Shown: positions 32,610 through 33,350 of the stretch, in pieces | How the letters are laid out: each line of letters begins with the position of its first letter | How positions within the stretch are numbered: position 1 is the stretch's first letter | Assembly (NCBI GenBank): GCA_021777915.1 | Contig: JAJYCZ010000015.1 | Span: 1 to 33,350 of the forward strand | Reading direction: 5' to 3' | DNA: 33,350 nt | Source: Pseudomonadota bacterium | GTDB lineage: Bacteria > Pseudomonadota > Alphaproteobacteria > Rhizobiales > Beijerinckiaceae | Position numbers and translations under genes: made by a program | Notes under the pieces: model-generated | What the model saw: the letters and a program-made list of their open reading frames with translations, nothing else | Told to the model about the DNA's origin: nothing | Database searches by the model: none

Positions 32610-32636
32610 GCGCCTGGTTTTCCTGGCGCCGTTTTT
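32610..32636 (+). other. Terminator-like hairpin ahead of rlmN
   Basis: GCGCC (32610-32614) pairs with GGCGC (32625-32629), extended after a T-T mismatch by GG/CC around a TTTT loop, then CGTTTTTG. It has terminator form on the plus strand, yet the nearest plus-strand gene ends 770 bases upstream and rlmN begins 46 bases downstream. It could be a leader structure or mark the edge of an inserted segment. Confidence 0.35.
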
Positions 32637-32681
32637 GTGCTATTCACGTGCTTCCGTTCCCCGAAAAAAGCCGAAGTCCCC

Positions 32682-33350
32682 ATGACCCTGGCAGCGCAAG
32701 CCGCGCCTGAAAAAATCGCCGTTTCGCCAAAGCCCTCGCTGGTCGGGCTGACCCGGGCGGGGCTGGCCGAGGCTCTGCGCGAAAGAATCGGGACGCCGGA
32801 GCGGGAAATTCGCATGCGCGTGTCGCAGCTCTGGCACTGGATCTACTTTCAGGGCGCGGAAAATTTTTCCGCCATGCTCAATGTCTCCAAGGTCATGCGC
32901 CAAAAACTCGACGAGCATTTTTCGCTGGCGCGCCCGGAAGTGGTCGAGGAGCAGGTCTCCGCCGACGGCACGCGCAAATGGCTGATCCGCATGGCCCCGG
33001 TCGACGCCCTGGATAAGGGCGCGGAAGTGGAATGCGTCTATATTCCCGAGGCCGATCGCGGGACTCTCTGTGTTTCCAGCCAGGTCGGCTGCACGCTGAA
33101 TTGCACCTTCTGCCACACCGGCACGCAAAGGCTGGTGCGCAATCTGACCGCGCCGGAAATCGTCGCCCAACTCATCGTGGCGCGCGAAAGGCTGGGAGAT
33201 TTCCCCGGCCTCGTTCCCCCCGACAATGGCCTGATCCCCTCGGGCGAGGGCGTGCGCGCCGTGTCCAATATCGTCTTCATGGGCATGGGCGAGCCGCTTT
33301 ATAATTTCGAAAATGTCCGCGACGCGGTGGAAATTCTTTCCGACGGCGAT
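32682..33350 (+). CDS. rlmN: 23S rRNA (adenine-2503-C2) methyltransferase RlmN (partial, runs off the right edge)
   Basis: 223 codons from ATG 32682 to the window end without a stop. Radical-SAM enzyme that methylates C2 of A2503 in 23S rRNA and A37 of some tRNAs. Visible are the helical N-terminal domain ([31 protein letters not shown]), the [11 protein letters not shown] segment, the cluster motif CX3CX2C (C137, C141, C144 in [13 protein letters not shown]), and the SAM-binding [13 protein letters not shown]. The remaining part, with the second catalytic Cys, lies beyond the window. A 30-residue N-terminal extension before the first helical domain is slightly long but common in alphaproteobacteria. 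Confidence 0.95.
   Translation, partial: MTLAAQAAPEKIAVSPKPSLVGLTRAGLAEALRERIGTPEREIRMRVSQLWHWIYFQGAENFSAMLNVSKVMRQKLDEHFSLARPEVVEEQVSADGTRKWLIRMAPVDALDKGAEVECVYIPEADRGTLCVSSQVGCTLNCTFCHTGTQRLVRNLTAPEIVAQLIVARERLGDFPGLVPPDNGLIPSGEGVRAVSNIVFMGMGEPLYNFENVRDAVEILSDGD

Overview
The window reads as chromosomal DNA of a high-GC alphaproteobacterium, most likely order Hyphomicrobiales (Rhizobiales) and perhaps the Beijerinckiaceae/Methylocystaceae side of it. The basis is GC-rich coding with strong third-position GC, an LpcC-type LPS-core mannosyltransferase, an IalB-family protein, an alphaproteobacterial MntR, and a two-hairpin intergenic repeat of a kind familiar from Rhizobiales genomes. Genus is not decidable by eye. 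About 31 protein genes are supported, densely packed on both strands. No rRNA, tRNA, CRISPR array or intact insertion sequence was seen.

Layout. 1-6049 (+): the tail of one gene, a coniferyl-aldehyde-dehydrogenase-type ALDH, then an RND efflux permease and its membrane fusion protein with overlapping stop and start codons. 6149-9368 (-): a likely four-gene operon of response regulator, histidine kinase, periplasmic PepSY protein and COG4705 membrane protein. 9369-9858: gene-free, holding the palindromic repeat. 9859-13483 (-): GNAT acetyltransferase; argJ and a MutT-type Nudix hydrolase separated by a hairpin-rich spacer; a secreted parvulin isomerase with a clear terminator. 13646-15893 (+): two small membrane proteins, a zinc/manganese-type ABC ATPase without permease or binding protein, and a WD40-like protein. 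16006-17640 (+): CYTH-CHAD protein. 17689-18442 (-): AhpD-like protein and DUF488 protein. 18663-19394 (+): sirtuin with a desuccinylase-type motif. 19415-19948 (-): double-ACT protein. 20241-20888 (+): 2OG-Fe(II) oxygenase, meeting lpcC (-) tail to tail.

22094-31842 (+): leuA behind a candidate promoter, a leader peptide with four consecutive Leu codons and a stem spanning its stop codon (probable attenuation); a YvlD-like membrane protein; an SPFH/stomatin protein; O-acetylhomoserine sulfhydrylase; mntH with a near-canonical MntR box in its promoter, followed by mntR; an IalB-family protein; gcvT-gcvH without gcvP; and a DTW-domain tRNA modification enzyme after a T10 tract. 32039-32515 (-) is an AT-rich lipoprotein gene unlike its surroundings, and rlmN (+) runs off the right edge.

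Most of the window is housekeeping: amino-acid biosynthesis (arg, leu, met), glycine cleavage, Mn homeostasis, envelope functions, and tRNA/rRNA modification. I see no unmistakable new defence or mobile system. The observations most worth following are the leu attenuator, the mntH/mntR autoregulatory circuit, the orphan metal-type ABC ATPase/WD40 operon, the PepSY/COG4705 two-component operon, and the AT-rich lipoprotein island.
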